A stretch of DNA of 64,000 bases from NCBI RefSeq assembly GCF_024748695.1, contig NZ_CP087176.1:3775501-3839500 (forward strand), given 5' to 3'. Numbering within the stretch: the first letter of the stretch is position 1; the number at the start of each line of letters is the position of its first letter. Made by a program: the position numbers and the translations under genes. The notes under the pieces were generated by a model. The model saw only the letters and a program-made list of their open reading frames with translations, searched no databases and was not told where the DNA came from. Of this stretch, positions 34,729 to 43,284 are shown piece after piece. This DNA comes from Pseudomonas sp. B21-040 (GTDB lineage: Bacteria; Pseudomonadota; Gammaproteobacteria; Pseudomonadales; Pseudomonadaceae).

Positions 34729-35853
34729 TCAAACGTCCTTTTTGTTGCGGGCAGGCGCCGCGTATTGCGGCATGGTGATGCACGCGACATTGCCGCCGCC
34801 GAGGAGGATTTCCCGGGAGTTTTCGATACCGACAATTGTGTGGGTCGGGAACAGTTCGGCCAGCGTTGCCAGCGCCGCCTGATCGTGACGGTCACCGAAC
34901 AACGGCACCACGATCGACGTATTGCCGGCGTAGTAGTTGATATACGACGCGCATATCTGCGTCCCGGCCTGGCGCGTATGCGTGCTGTCCTGCTGATCCA
35001 GCCCTTCGGCTTCTGCAGCGGTCCATTGCAGTACATCCGGTTGCGGCAGTTTATGCACGATCAGCTCGCGACCACGGCTGTCACGGGTGCTGCGCAGGAT
35101 GTCGTAGGCCTCCTGATAGATTTCCCACTGGGGGTCATCGCGGTTGTCGGTCCATTGCAGCACCACTTCACCGGGTCGCACGAAGCAGGCGAGATCGTCG
35201 ACGTGGCCGTCGGTTTCGTCAAACTTGCAACCGCGCGGCAGCCAAATGACTTGCTCGGCGCCGAGGTAATCGGTCAGTCGGCGCGTGACCTCTTCCTTGC
35301 CCAAATGCTGATTGCGGTTGCGGTTTAGCAGGCATTGCTCGGTGGTGAGGATGCTGCCTTGGCCGTCGCTTTGAATGCCACCCAACTCGGCAATCAACGG
35401 TGCGCGGTAGCGGTCGAAACGTTCGATTTCGAGAATCTTGCTGGCGATCTGATCGTCCTTGTCCCACGGGTAGTACAAACCTCCGTCAAGGCCACCATAA
35501 GCGTTGAACTCAAAGTCGACGCCGCGCACTTCACCGCTGTGGTCGTTGACCACAAAGCACGGGCCACTGTCGCGGAACCAGGTGTCGTTGCAGGTCATTT
35601 CCACCACCCGCACTTGAGGGGGAAGCTGGCGGCGGGCGGTGGCGAATTGGGCGGCGGAGGCACACACGGTCACCGGTTCGCTGTGCGAGATGGCGGTGAC
35701 GATTTGCACCCAGACTTTCTGCGCAGGCTTGGCGCCGTTGCGCCAGACGTCGGTGCGCTCCGGCCAGCCGAGCCAGCAGCCGGACTTGGCTTCGAATTCG
35801 CCTGGCAGGCGGAAGCCGTCTTGTTTGGGGGTGGAGTCGAGCAAACGTGCCAT
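34729..35853 (-). CDS. Agmatine-deiminase-like enzyme (AguA family) with altered active site
   Basis: 374 residues from ATG 35853 (GAGG upstream), near the AguA length. Family features: CNDTWFRDSGPCFVVND, YGGLDGGLYYPWDKDDQ, FDETDGHVDDLACFVRPGEV with the catalytic DGHVD histidine, and the C-terminal ILLGGGNVACIT with the nucleophilic cysteine. Two positions differ from the canonical enzyme as I recall it: GGGNIHCIT is GGGNVACIT, and GGSIHVDGEG is GGIQSDGQG. Canonical AguA converts agmatine to N-carbamoylputrescine. This protein probably acts on a different guanidino compound; it is paired with a polyamine-type binding protein. Confidence 0.85.
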   Translation of the reverse strand: MARLLDSTPKQDGFRLPGEFEAKSGCWLGWPERTDVWRNGAKPAQKVWVQIVTAISHSEPVTVCASAAQFATARRQLPPQVRVVEMTCNDTWFRDSGPCFVVNDHSGEVRGVDFEFNAYGGLDGGLYYPWDKDDQIASKILEIERFDRYRAPLIAELGGIQSDGQGSILTTEQCLLNRNRNQHLGKEEVTRRLTDYLGAEQVIWLPRGCKFDETDGHVDDLACFVRPGEVVLQWTDNRDDPQWEIYQEAYDILRSTRDSRGRELIVHKLPQPDVLQWTAAEAEGLDQQDSTHTRQAGTQICASYINYYAGNTSIVVPLFGDRHDQAALATLAELFPTHTIVGIENSREILLGGGNVACITMPQYAAPARNKKDV

Positions 35854-35953
35854 GTTCAAACCTCATCAACGGGGATTGGAATGACCACAGGCTAAGGTCG
35901 CTGGCGCCTTGCTCGCCAACGATGATTATTTCGGAACACTTGAATACAACTCA

Positions 35954-36838
35954 TCAATCGATCAGTTGATCGTTGAACCATTCCAGCATCTGCGCCACTG
36001 CGGGGCGCTCCAACCGCACCCGCTCGCACACCAGCGCGTATTGGCCGAGCGCCGTCATGCTGGACGTGAACGGCCGCACCAGACGCCCGCTGAGCAAGTC
36101 CTCCTGAGCCGTCAGGTTGTCGCCCATTGCCACGCCCTGCCCTTGGGCCGCTGCTTCCAGTGCCAGGCCCGCGTGGGCGAAATACAACTGCCGTTCGGGG
36201 CGTTGATCCCCGGCATGGCTGGTCAGCCAGGCGGTCCAGGTCTTGCCGTCCTGATCGTCGTGCAACAGGCAATGGCGCGCCAGATCCTTGGGCGCCTTCA
36301 ACGTACCCTGGTTGAACAGACCGGGGCTGCACACCGGAAAGAACTGCAATGCCGGCAATGGCCGGACGAAGTACGCGCTGCTGTCCACCGGGCCCGTGCC
36401 ATAGGTGATCGCCAGGTCGATGTCTTCCCCGGGTGCCGTCGCATCAATGGGTTGTTCATAGAGGTGCAAGGTGATGTGCGGATAGCGCGCGTAAAAATCC
36501 GTGAGGCGGCTCATCAACCATTTTTGTGCCAGCTCGGCGGTCACCGCCAGTCGCAACACTGCCAGTGATGACGGATCGCGCAGTTCGTCGCAGGCATCGC
36601 CGATCAATTCGAAGGCCTGCTGCAAGCTCTGCATCAAGCGCCCGGCGGCCATCGTCGGGCGAATCTGGCGACCTTCACGCACAAACAGCGACACGCCCAG
36701 CTGTTCTTCCAACTGGCGAATCTGGTGACTGACAGCGCTGTCGGTGACACACAACTCCGCCGCCGCCCGGCCAAAATGCGCGTGACGGGCAGCACATTCG
36801 AAGGTTCGCAGTGCTGCCAGAGAAGGTAGTCGTCGCAT
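35954..36838 (-). CDS. LysR-family regulator (GcvA-like)
   Basis: 294 residues: MRRLPSLAALRTFECAARHAHFGRAAAELCVTDSAVSHQIRQLEEQLGVSLFVREGR, the GcvA-type HTH, then the effector domain with GEDIDLAITYGTGP. It is upstream of, and on the same strand as, the deiminase and binding-protein genes, separated by a 100-base gap, and is their likely regulator. The region carrying all three is bracketed by REPINs at 33489 and 36901. Confidence 0.88.
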   Translation of the reverse strand: MRRLPSLAALRTFECAARHAHFGRAAAELCVTDSAVSHQIRQLEEQLGVSLFVREGRQIRPTMAAGRLMQSLQQAFELIGDACDELRDPSSLAVLRLAVTAELAQKWLMSRLTDFYARYPHITLHLYEQPIDATAPGEDIDLAITYGTGPVDSSAYFVRPLPALQFFPVCSPGLFNQGTLKAPKDLARHCLLHDDQDGKTWTAWLTSHAGDQRPERQLYFAHAGLALEAAAQGQGVAMGDNLTAQEDLLSGRLVRPFTSSMTALGQYALVCERVRLERPAVAQMLEWFNDQLID

Positions 36839-36900
36839 GAGTCAGCCCCGGTGATGGAGGCGCCCATGCTGCCTTGGCCGTGAGTGGGCGTCCAGCAGGA

Positions 36901-36985
36901 CCGCGTTATCGTTCATCGCGGGCAAGCCCGGCTCCTACAGGCGTTCACAACACCCTGTAGGAGCCGAGCTTGCTCGCGATAGCGG
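36901..36985. repeat. REPIN
   Basis: CCGCGTTATCGTTCATCGCG then GGCAAGCCCGGCTCCTACAGG (36901-36941) faces CCTGTAGGAGCCGAGCTTGCTCGCGATAGCGG (36954-36985). The inner arms CCTACAGG/CCTGTAGG are exact. The first 18 bases are identical to the REPIN at 33489. Confidence 0.82.
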
Positions 36986-37088
36986 CGGCCCATTCACCAC
37001 AAATCCACCGCCCCATCACCCTCCCTTATCCATCATGACTTCCCTCCATCCCAGGCGCATGTTGGTGTCTCAACCGGAGGGATTCGCC

Positions 37089-37484
37089 ATGCTCGAAGCA
37101 CTGAAACAGATCAACTCAACCTCAGCCTTCAACCGCTGGGCCGATTTCGAAGTGACCCATGCCGCAAGTGGCGAAGCCGAGCTGACCATGGCTTTTCGCG
37201 AAACCGATATGGCGCAATATGCAGGCTTCCTGCACGCTGGCCTGATTGGCGCGCTGCTCGACACGGCGTGCGGCTTTGCTGCCGGTACGGTCGCCGGCAA
37301 CGTGCTGGCGTCGCACTTTTCGGTCAACTGCCTGGCGCCTGCAATCGGTGAAGCGTTCGTCGTTCGGGGTCGGGTGGTAAAGGCTGGCAAGAAACAGGTG
37401 TTCGCCCGCGCCGAGCTGTTTGCACAAACCGGCGATCAACTGAAACTGGTAGCGACCGGCGATGCGATTCTGGTACCGGTCTAG
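37089..37484 (+). CDS. PaaI-type hotdog-fold thioesterase
   Basis: 131 residues from ATG 37089, which follows CCGGAGGGATT. The hotdog-fold motif FLHAGLIGALLDTACGFAAGTVA (HxGxxxxLxD) contains the catalytic aspartate, and LASHFSVNCLAPAIGEAFVVRGRVVKAGKKQVFARAEL completes the fold. Such proteins hydrolyse acyl- or aryl-CoA thioesters. The longer frame from 37035 lacks a ribosome-binding site. The GFA gene follows 37 bases downstream. Confidence 0.88.
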   Translation: MLEALKQINSTSAFNRWADFEVTHAASGEAELTMAFRETDMAQYAGFLHAGLIGALLDTACGFAAGTVAGNVLASHFSVNCLAPAIGEAFVVRGRVVKAGKKQVFARAELFAQTGDQLKLVATGDAILVPV

Positions 37485-37521
37485 GCTGTCTGGATAAACC
37501 CCAGACCGGTCGGAGGTTGCC

Positions 37522-38019
37522 ATGCAGCTCGAAGGCTCCTGTCATTGCGGCGCGGTGTCGTTCAGTTTGAACAGCGCCCACCCCTACCCTTATCAGCGTT
37601 GCTACTGCTCGATCTGCCGCAAGACACAGGGCGGTGGCGGGTATGCGATCAACCTCGGCGGCGATGCCGCAAGCCTTAAGGTACACGGGCGAAAGCACAT
37701 CGCGATTTACCATGCGCGGCTCAAGAATGACGGCGACAAACGCGCCCACAGCAGCAGCGCCGAGCGGCATTTCTGCTCACTGTGCGGGAGTGGTTTGTGG
37801 CTGTTCAGCCCTGAGTGGCCGGAGCTGATCCACCCGTTCGCGTCCGCCATCGACACTCCGTTGCCGGTGCCACCGGAGCACACGCACCTGATGCTCGGCT
37901 CGAAAGCACCGTGGGTGGAGGTCGAGGCGCACCCTGGCGATCAGCAATTCGACGTTTATCCCGAAGAATCCATCGCCGACTGGCACGAGCGCCTTGGGTT
38001 GACTCGCGAGGACGTTTAA
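37522..38019 (+). CDS. GFA (Mss4-like, CENP-V-type) zinc protein
   Basis: 165 residues with the two zinc clusters of the glutathione-dependent formaldehyde-activating family: GSCHCGAVSF with CYCSICRKTQ, and HFCSLCGSGLW. The name comes from a formaldehyde dehydrogenase partner; most GFA proteins have no proven enzyme activity. GGAGGTTGCC precedes the ATG. Convergent with miaE, with only nine bases between the stops. Confidence 0.9.
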   Translation: MQLEGSCHCGAVSFSLNSAHPYPYQRCYCSICRKTQGGGGYAINLGGDAASLKVHGRKHIAIYHARLKNDGDKRAHSSSAERHFCSLCGSGLWLFSPEWPELIHPFASAIDTPLPVPPEHTHLMLGSKAPWVEVEAHPGDQQFDVYPEESIADWHERLGLTREDV

Positions 38020-38028
38020 CAGTCTGTG

Positions 38029-38637
38029 TCAGGCCGCTGCGGGCACACCGCTGTGGAAACGGAATTCCACGTCTGGCGACTCGATCAGTTCCTGCTCGGC
38101 GGCGCGGACCTTGTCGATCACCTGGGCGATATCCTTGGCATCGCCGTACTGATAGGCCAGTTTCAGGTAACCCTGAAAATGCCGGGCCTCGCTTTTCAGC
38201 AGGCCGAAGTAGAACTTGCCCAGTTCTTCGTCCAGGTGCGGCACCAGTGCCTCGAAACGCTCGCAGCTACGGGCCTCGATAAACGCGCCGACCACCAGGG
38301 TGTCCACCAGTTTGACCGGTTCGTGGCTACGCACCACTTTGCGCAAACCCGAGGCGTATCGCCCGGCAGACAGTTGGCGCAGCTCGATCTTGCGCTTTTT
38401 CATCAGGCGCATGACCTGCTCGTGGTGCACCAGTTCTTCCCGGGCCAGGCGCGACATCAGGTTGATCAGGTCGACGTGGGAGTGATACTTGGCAATCAGG
38501 CTCAGCGCGGTGCTGGCGGCCTTGAATTCGCAGTTCTTGTGGTCGATCAGCAGGGTTTCCTGATCGGCCAGTGCGGCCTGAACCCAGCCGTCGGGGGTAC
38601 GGCAGCCGAGGAACTCGTGAATTTCGGGAAGGATCAT
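38029..38637 (-). CDS. miaE: tRNA-(ms2io6A)-hydroxylase MiaE
   Basis: 202 residues from ATG 38637 (MILPEIHEFLGCRTPDGWVQAAL), the usual MiaE start. Di-iron ligands of the ferritin-like core are visible: ETLLIDHKNCEFKAAST, LAREELVHHEQVMRLM, FIEARSCERF and LKSEARHFQGY. MiaE hydroxylates 2-methylthio-N6-isopentenyl-adenosine at tRNA position 37 with O2. Upstream in-frame codons to 38661 have no family support. Confidence 0.93.
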   Translation of the reverse strand: MILPEIHEFLGCRTPDGWVQAALADQETLLIDHKNCEFKAASTALSLIAKYHSHVDLINLMSRLAREELVHHEQVMRLMKKRKIELRQLSAGRYASGLRKVVRSHEPVKLVDTLVVGAFIEARSCERFEALVPHLDEELGKFYFGLLKSEARHFQGYLKLAYQYGDAKDIAQVIDKVRAAEQELIESPDVEFRFHSGVPAAA

Positions 38638-38796
38638 GGGGCTCACGGATAAGTGGTTCAAATCGAAGGGCGCCGATTATACCGGCCTGCCCGCAGACCA
38701 CCAGCGGCCAACCATTGATATGCATCAAGTCGCCGGATGCCGGGCAGCAACTATAGTTGTGCAACGCCGTGCTTTTTTCTTCAGGAGATCCCGATC

Positions 38797-39660
38797 ATGC
38801 AAGCCATTCGCAGCATTCTGGTGGTCATAGAACCCGAACACTCGGAGAGCCTGGCGCTCAAACGGGCCAAATTGATTGCCGGTGTGACTCAGGCGCACTT
38901 GCACCTGCTGGTCGGCGACCCCAAGCATGATCACAGCGGCTTGCTGGGCGTGCTCAAGGCGGCCCTGGTGGCGGACGGTTACAGCGTCACCACCGAACAG
39001 GCCTGGCATAAGAGCCTGCACGAAACCATCGTCGAGGTGCAGCAAGCTGAAGGCTGCGGGCTGGTGGTCAAGCAGCACTTCCCGGACAGCCCGCTGAAAA
39101 AGGCACTGCTGACCCCGGATGACTGGAAGTTGCTTCGCGCGTGCCCTACCCCCGTGCTGCTGGTAAAAACCGCCGGTTCCTGGAAAGACAAAGTGATTCT
39201 GGCGGCCGTCGATGTCGGCAATACCGACCCTGAACACCGCCACCTGCACAACACCATCATCGATCATGGCTATGACATCGCCGGCCTGGCCAAGGCGCAC
39301 CTACACGTCGTCAGCGCTCATCCGTCGCCGATGTTGTCCGCTGCCGACCCCACGTTGCAGCTCAGCGAAACCATCGAGGCGCGCTATCGCGAGCAGTGCC
39401 GGGCGTTCCAGGCAGAGTTCGACATCGACGACTCGCACCTGCACATCGAAGAAGGCCCGGCAGACGTTTTGATACCGTTCATGGCGCACAAGCTGCAGGC
39501 GGCTGTGACCGTGATTGGCACCGTGGCGCGCAGCGGACTGTCAGGGGCATTGATCGGCAATACGGCTGAAGTGGTGCTGGATTCGGTGGAGAGTGACGTG
39601 CTGGTGCTCAAGCCGCGGGAGATCGAGGATCATCTGGAGGAGTTGGCTGACAAGCATTGA
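38797..39660 (+). CDS. Tandem-domain universal stress protein
   Basis: 287 residues with two Usp domains: residues 1-~140 (MQAIRSILVVIEPEHSESLALKRAKL ... PTPVLLVKTAG) and ~145-287 (WKDKVILAAVDVGNTDPEHRHLHNTIIDHG ... VIGTVARSGLSGALIGNTAEVVLDSVESDVLVLKP). The second carries the ATP-binding GTVARSGLSGALIGNTA pattern; the first lacks a full G-x2-G-x9-G(S/T) motif. This resembles UspE-type proteins. A TCAGGAGATC ribosome-binding site precedes the ATG. Confidence 0.9.
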   Translation: MQAIRSILVVIEPEHSESLALKRAKLIAGVTQAHLHLLVGDPKHDHSGLLGVLKAALVADGYSVTTEQAWHKSLHETIVEVQQAEGCGLVVKQHFPDSPLKKALLTPDDWKLLRACPTPVLLVKTAGSWKDKVILAAVDVGNTDPEHRHLHNTIIDHGYDIAGLAKAHLHVVSAHPSPMLSAADPTLQLSETIEARYREQCRAFQAEFDIDDSHLHIEEGPADVLIPFMAHKLQAAVTVIGTVARSGLSGALIGNTAEVVLDSVESDVLVLKPREIEDHLEELADKH

Positions 39661-39680
39661 GATGCTTAACGTCGGGGCGC

Positions 39681-39725
39681 AAACTTTCGCGAGCGGTGCA
39701 ACTATTCGAACTGCTCGCGAAGTTT
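39681..39725. terminator. Bidirectional terminator hairpin between usp and DUF1289 genes
   Basis: AAACTTTCGCGAGC (39681-39694) pairs with GCTCGCGAAGTTT (39713-39725), giving a 13-bp stem with one bulge and A/T ends on both sides. It directly abuts the DUF1289 stop codon. The two genes are convergent. Confidence 0.75.
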
Positions 39726-40196
39726 CTAGGCGCCAAAGGCGTCTTTCAGAAAACCCGGTGCGATGTAGCGCTGGTAGTGCGCCTCGGACAGGAGGAAAAA
39801 TTCCCGATCAATGGCATCGCGCAATTCCGGCAGGTTCCAGTCGCGGAATTCCGGCATCAACACCATCCCGTAAGCCTCCAGGTTGTTGATCACCCGCGCC
39901 CCTCGGGCAATCAGTTGATACGCCCAGCAATACTCTGACTGATGCGGCACAAAACGAATCTTGCGTTGCTCCAGCTGCAAACGCAGGCGCTGGGGGTCGA
40001 ACACCTCCAGCTTGCTGGCCATCACTTGGGACAGCAATTGTTCAAGTCGAAGCCATACGGCGCGCTTCTCCTCCTCGTTGTAGCCATTCCAGTTGATCAC
40101 TTCATGGTGGAAACGCTTACAGCCACGGCACACCAAATCACCGTAAACAGTGGAGCAAAGGCCGACGCATGGCGTCTTGATAGTCTGATTGGGCAT
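39726..40196 (-). CDS. DUF1289 family protein
   Basis: 156 residues from ATG 40196. The N-terminal DUF1289 motif has four cysteines (TPCVGLCSTVYGDLVCRGCKRFHHEVINWNGY), which probably bind a metal or Fe-S centre. A longer C-terminal region follows (WLRLEQLLSQVMASKLEV ... EYCWAYQLIARGARVINNLEAYGM), typical of the Pseudomonas version. Function unknown. It is divergent from acnB; frame codons above 40196 are unlikely to be translated. Confidence 0.86.
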   Translation of the reverse strand: MPNQTIKTPCVGLCSTVYGDLVCRGCKRFHHEVINWNGYNEEEKRAVWLRLEQLLSQVMASKLEVFDPQRLRLQLEQRKIRFVPHQSEYCWAYQLIARGARVINNLEAYGMVLMPEFRDWNLPELRDAIDREFFLLSEAHYQRYIAPGFLKDAFGA

Positions 40197-40256
40197 AGAG
40201 GTAGGCAAAACACGGGGAAAACTGACAGGTCCGCATGTTAGCCCTTTGTCTAACAT

Positions 40257-40606
40257 TCATCACCCCTCAAAATTCGAGGGCTAACTTACCTTTAATTTTT
40301 TTTTGCCGTAGAATCAGCCAGCCTTTTTAAGGCGCCAATGTCCGTTTGAAGCTGTTTTCAAAGCGTCACGAGCACAGTCGTTCCTTCAGAGCGGTGTTGG
40401 CGAAGGGTTTTTCCAGCGGGGAAAAGCTCAACGCCAACCCTCATCAGCTCCCGTTCTGCAGGCGTAAAACTTTGAAAGCAGCTTCTGTAAGGAATTGTCG
40501 GTAATTCTGGCTAAGTGGCTCACAACGCCATGCAGCGCATGAGTACGGCAATTTCGGGATGAGCGTCCCGGACACCCATTTGGGACCACTGATGAGGGTA
40601 ATAACT
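40257..40606 (+). other. 350-base acnB upstream region
   Basis: No gene is seen here. It contains a CCCTC/GAGGG hairpin (40264-40280), an AT-rich block with a possible -10 TAGAAT at 40309-40314, and a GCCTT-TTT-AAGGC hairpin at 40321-40333. If the -10 guess is right, acnB would have a ~280-base untranslated leader. In pseudomonads acnB is a known target of the iron-responsive PrrF small RNAs; I did not identify the pairing site by eye. Confidence 0.4.
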
Positions 40607-43207
40607 GTGCTTGAAGCCTACCGCAAACATATCGAAGAGCGTGCAGCACTGGGTATCGTTCCCCAGCCACTTAACGCCGAACAAACTGCAGGCCTGGTCG
40701 AGCTGCTGAAGAATCCTCCGGCTGGCGAAGAAGCTTTCCTCGTTGACCTGATCACCAATCGCGTTCCACCTGGCGTGGACGAAGCGGCCTATGTCAAGGC
40801 CGGCTTCCTGTCCGCCCTCGCCAAAGGCGAAGCCAAATCCCCCCTGATCGACAAGAAGCGCGCTGTTGAACTGCTCGGCACCATGCAGGGCGGCTACAAC
40901 ATCGTGACCCTGGTCAACCTGCTGGACGACGCCGAACTGGCGCCCGTCGCGGCCAAAGAACTCAAGCACACCCTGCTGATGTTCGATGCCTTCCACGACG
41001 TCGCTGAGCGCGCCAAGAACGGTAACGTTCACGCTAAAGGCGTGCTGCAGTCCTGGGCTGACGGCGAGTGGTTCAAGAACCGCCCGACCCTGGCCGACAA
41101 GATCAGCCTGCGCGTGTTCAAGGTCACCGGCGAAACCAACACCGACGACCTGTCCCCTGCCCCGGATGCCTGGTCCCGTCCAGACATCCCGCTGCACGCC
41201 CTGGCCATGCTGAAAATGGCCCGCGACGGCATCGTCCCTGACGCCCAAGGCGTTACCGGCCCGATGAAGCAGATCGAAGAAATGCGCGGCCAAGGCTTCC
41301 CGATCGCCTACGTCGGTGACGTGGTCGGTACCGGTTCCTCGCGTAAATCGGCGACCAACTCCGTACTGTGGTTCTTCGGCGACGACGTTCCTTACGTGCC
41401 GAACAAGCGTGCTGGCGGTTTCTGCTTCGGCAGCAAAATCGCTCCGATCTTCTACAACACCATGGAAGACGCCGGCGCACTGCCAATCGAATTCGACGTG
41501 TCGAACATGCACATGGGCGACGTGATCGACCTGTACCCGCATGCGGGCAAAGTCTGCAAACACGGTACTGACGAAGTCCTGACCACCTTCGAAATGAAGA
41601 CCCCGGTGCTGTTGGACGAAGTTCGTGCTGGCGGCCGTATTCCGCTGATCATCGGCCGTGGCCTGACCGACAAGGCTCGCGCCGAACTGGGTCTGCCAGC
41701 GTTCGACCTGTTCAAACTGCCGGAAGCCCCGGCTGAAAGCACCAAGGGTTACACCCTGGCGCAGAAAATGGTCGGCAAGGCTTGCGGCGTAGCCGGTGTG
41801 CGTCCTGGCACCTACTGCGAACCGAAGATGACCACCGTAGGTTCTCAGGACACCACCGGTCCAATGACCCGTGACGAACTGAAAGACCTGGCGTGCCTGG
41901 GCTTCTCGGCTGATCTGGTGATGCAGTCGTTCTGCCACACCGCGGCGTATCCAAAGCCGATCGACGTGACCACCCACCACACCCTGCCTGACTTCATCAT
42001 GACCCGTGGCGGCGTTTCGCTGCGTCCGGGCGACGGCATCATCCACTCGTGGCTGAACCGCATGCTGCTGCCAGACACCGTCGGTACCGGTGGTGACTCG
42101 CACACCCGTTTCCCGATGGGCATCTCGTTCCCGGCCGGTTCCGGTCTGGTCGCGTTCGCCGCTGCCACCGGCGTCATGCCGCTGGACATGCCGGAATCGA
42201 TCCTGGTGCGCTTCAAAGGCAAGATGCAACCGGGCGTCACCCTGCGTGACCTGGTTCACGCCATTCCTTACTTCGCGATCCAGGCTGGCCTGCTGACCGT
42301 CGAGAAGAAAGGCAAGAAGAACGCCTTCTCCGGCCGCATCCTGGAAATCGAAGGCCTGGACAACCTGAGCATCGAACAGGCTTTCGAACTGTCCGACGCC
42401 TCGGCCGAACGTTCGGCTGCCGGTTGCACCATCAAGCTGTCGAAAGAGTCGATCACCGAATACCTGAGCTCCAACATCACCCTGCTGCGCTGGATGATCG
42501 GCGAAGGCTACGGTGACGTGCGTACCCTGGAACGTCGTGCTCAAGCGATGGAAGCCTGGATCGCCAACCCTGAGTTGATGGTTGCCGATGCTGACGCCGA
42601 ATACGCTGAAATCATCGAAATCGATCTGGCCGACATCAAAGAGCCTGTGCTCTGCGCGCCAAACGATCCGGACGACGCCCGTCTGCTGTCCAGCGTTGCT
42701 GGCGAGAAGATCGACGAAGTGTTCATCGGTTCGTGCATGACCAACATTGGTCACTTCCGCGCTGCCGGCAAGTTGCTGGATCAGGTCAAGGGTCAGCTGC
42801 CAACCCGTCTGTGGCTGTCGCCGCCGACCAAAATGGACGCTCACCAGCTGACCGAAGAAGGCTACTACGGCATCTACGGCAAGGCCGGCGCACGCATGGA
42901 AATGCCAGGTTGCTCGCTGTGCATGGGTAACCAGGCCCGCGTTGAGCCGAACTCCACTGTAGTGTCGACCTCGACCCGTAACTTCCCGAACCGTCTGGGT
43001 GACGGCGCGAACGTCTACCTGGCTTCGGCTGAGCTGGCGTCTGTTGCTTCCATCCTGGGTCGCCTGCCGACCGTCGAGGAGTACATGGAATACGCGGGCA
43101 AGATCGACAGCATGGCGGCCGATGTCTACCGCTACCTGTCCTTCGACCAGATCGCCGAGTTCCGTGAAGTCGCTGCGAACGCCAAGATCCCGGTCGTTCA
43201 AGCGTAA
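40607..43207 (+). CDS. acnB: Aconitate hydratase B / 2-methylisocitrate dehydratase AcnB
   Basis: 866 residues, matching E. coli AcnB (865) throughout, from the GTG at 40607 ([22 protein letters not shown]). Order: HEAT-like domain 1, swivel domain 4 ([40 protein letters not shown]), then the catalytic core with [21 protein letters not shown]. The [4Fe-4S] cysteines are in [12 protein letters not shown] and [10 protein letters not shown]. It interconverts citrate and isocitrate in the TCA cycle and can act in the methylcitrate cycle. A longer nominal frame from 40559 is not used because GAGGG precedes the GTG and AcnB homology starts there. Confidence 0.97.
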   Translation: MLEAYRKHIEERAALGIVPQPLNAEQTAGLVELLKNPPAGEEAFLVDLITNRVPPGVDEAAYVKAGFLSALAKGEAKSPLIDKKRAVELLGTMQGGYNIVTLVNLLDDAELAPVAAKELKHTLLMFDAFHDVAERAKNGNVHAKGVLQSWADGEWFKNRPTLADKISLRVFKVTGETNTDDLSPAPDAWSRPDIPLHALAMLKMARDGIVPDAQGVTGPMKQIEEMRGQGFPIAYVGDVVGTGSSRKSATNSVLWFFGDDVPYVPNKRAGGFCFGSKIAPIFYNTMEDAGALPIEFDVSNMHMGDVIDLYPHAGKVCKHGTDEVLTTFEMKTPVLLDEVRAGGRIPLIIGRGLTDKARAELGLPAFDLFKLPEAPAESTKGYTLAQKMVGKACGVAGVRPGTYCEPKMTTVGSQDTTGPMTRDELKDLACLGFSADLVMQSFCHTAAYPKPIDVTTHHTLPDFIMTRGGVSLRPGDGIIHSWLNRMLLPDTVGTGGDSHTRFPMGISFPAGSGLVAFAAATGVMPLDMPESILVRFKGKMQPGVTLRDLVHAIPYFAIQAGLLTVEKKGKKNAFSGRILEIEGLDNLSIEQAFELSDASAERSAAGCTIKLSKESITEYLSSNITLLRWMIGEGYGDVRTLERRAQAMEAWIANPELMVADADAEYAEIIEIDLADIKEPVLCAPNDPDDARLLSSVAGEKIDEVFIGSCMTNIGHFRAAGKLLDQVKGQLPTRLWLSPPTKMDAHQLTEEGYYGIYGKAGARMEMPGCSLCMGNQARVEPNSTVVSTSTRNFPNRLGDGANVYLASAELASVASILGRLPTVEEYMEYAGKIDSMAADVYRYLSFDQIAEFREVAANAKIPVVQA

Positions 43208-43227
43208 CGTTACAACGCCATAGAAAA

Positions 43228-43261
43228 CGCCGCCCTTCGTGAGAGGGGCGGCGTTTTTTTT
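43228..43261. terminator. Terminator of acnB
   Basis: CGCCGCCC (43228-43235) and GGGCGGCG (43246-43253) form an 8-bp GC stem with a 10-base loop, followed by eight T residues. A-rich sequence on the left side could serve the convergent SulP gene weakly. Confidence 0.92.
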
Positions 43262-43284
43262 ATGCCTGCAACATGACTATGCCC

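Noticed and set aside
33488..37000. CRISPR-like repeat arrays
   Set aside because: Repeats occur as isolated inverted pairs between genes, with no regular spacers; they are REP/REPIN elements.
40520..43201. Long minus-strand open frame (893 codons) opposite acnB
   Set aside because: Antisense shadow of acnB, which matches AcnB over its full length including Fe-S ligands.
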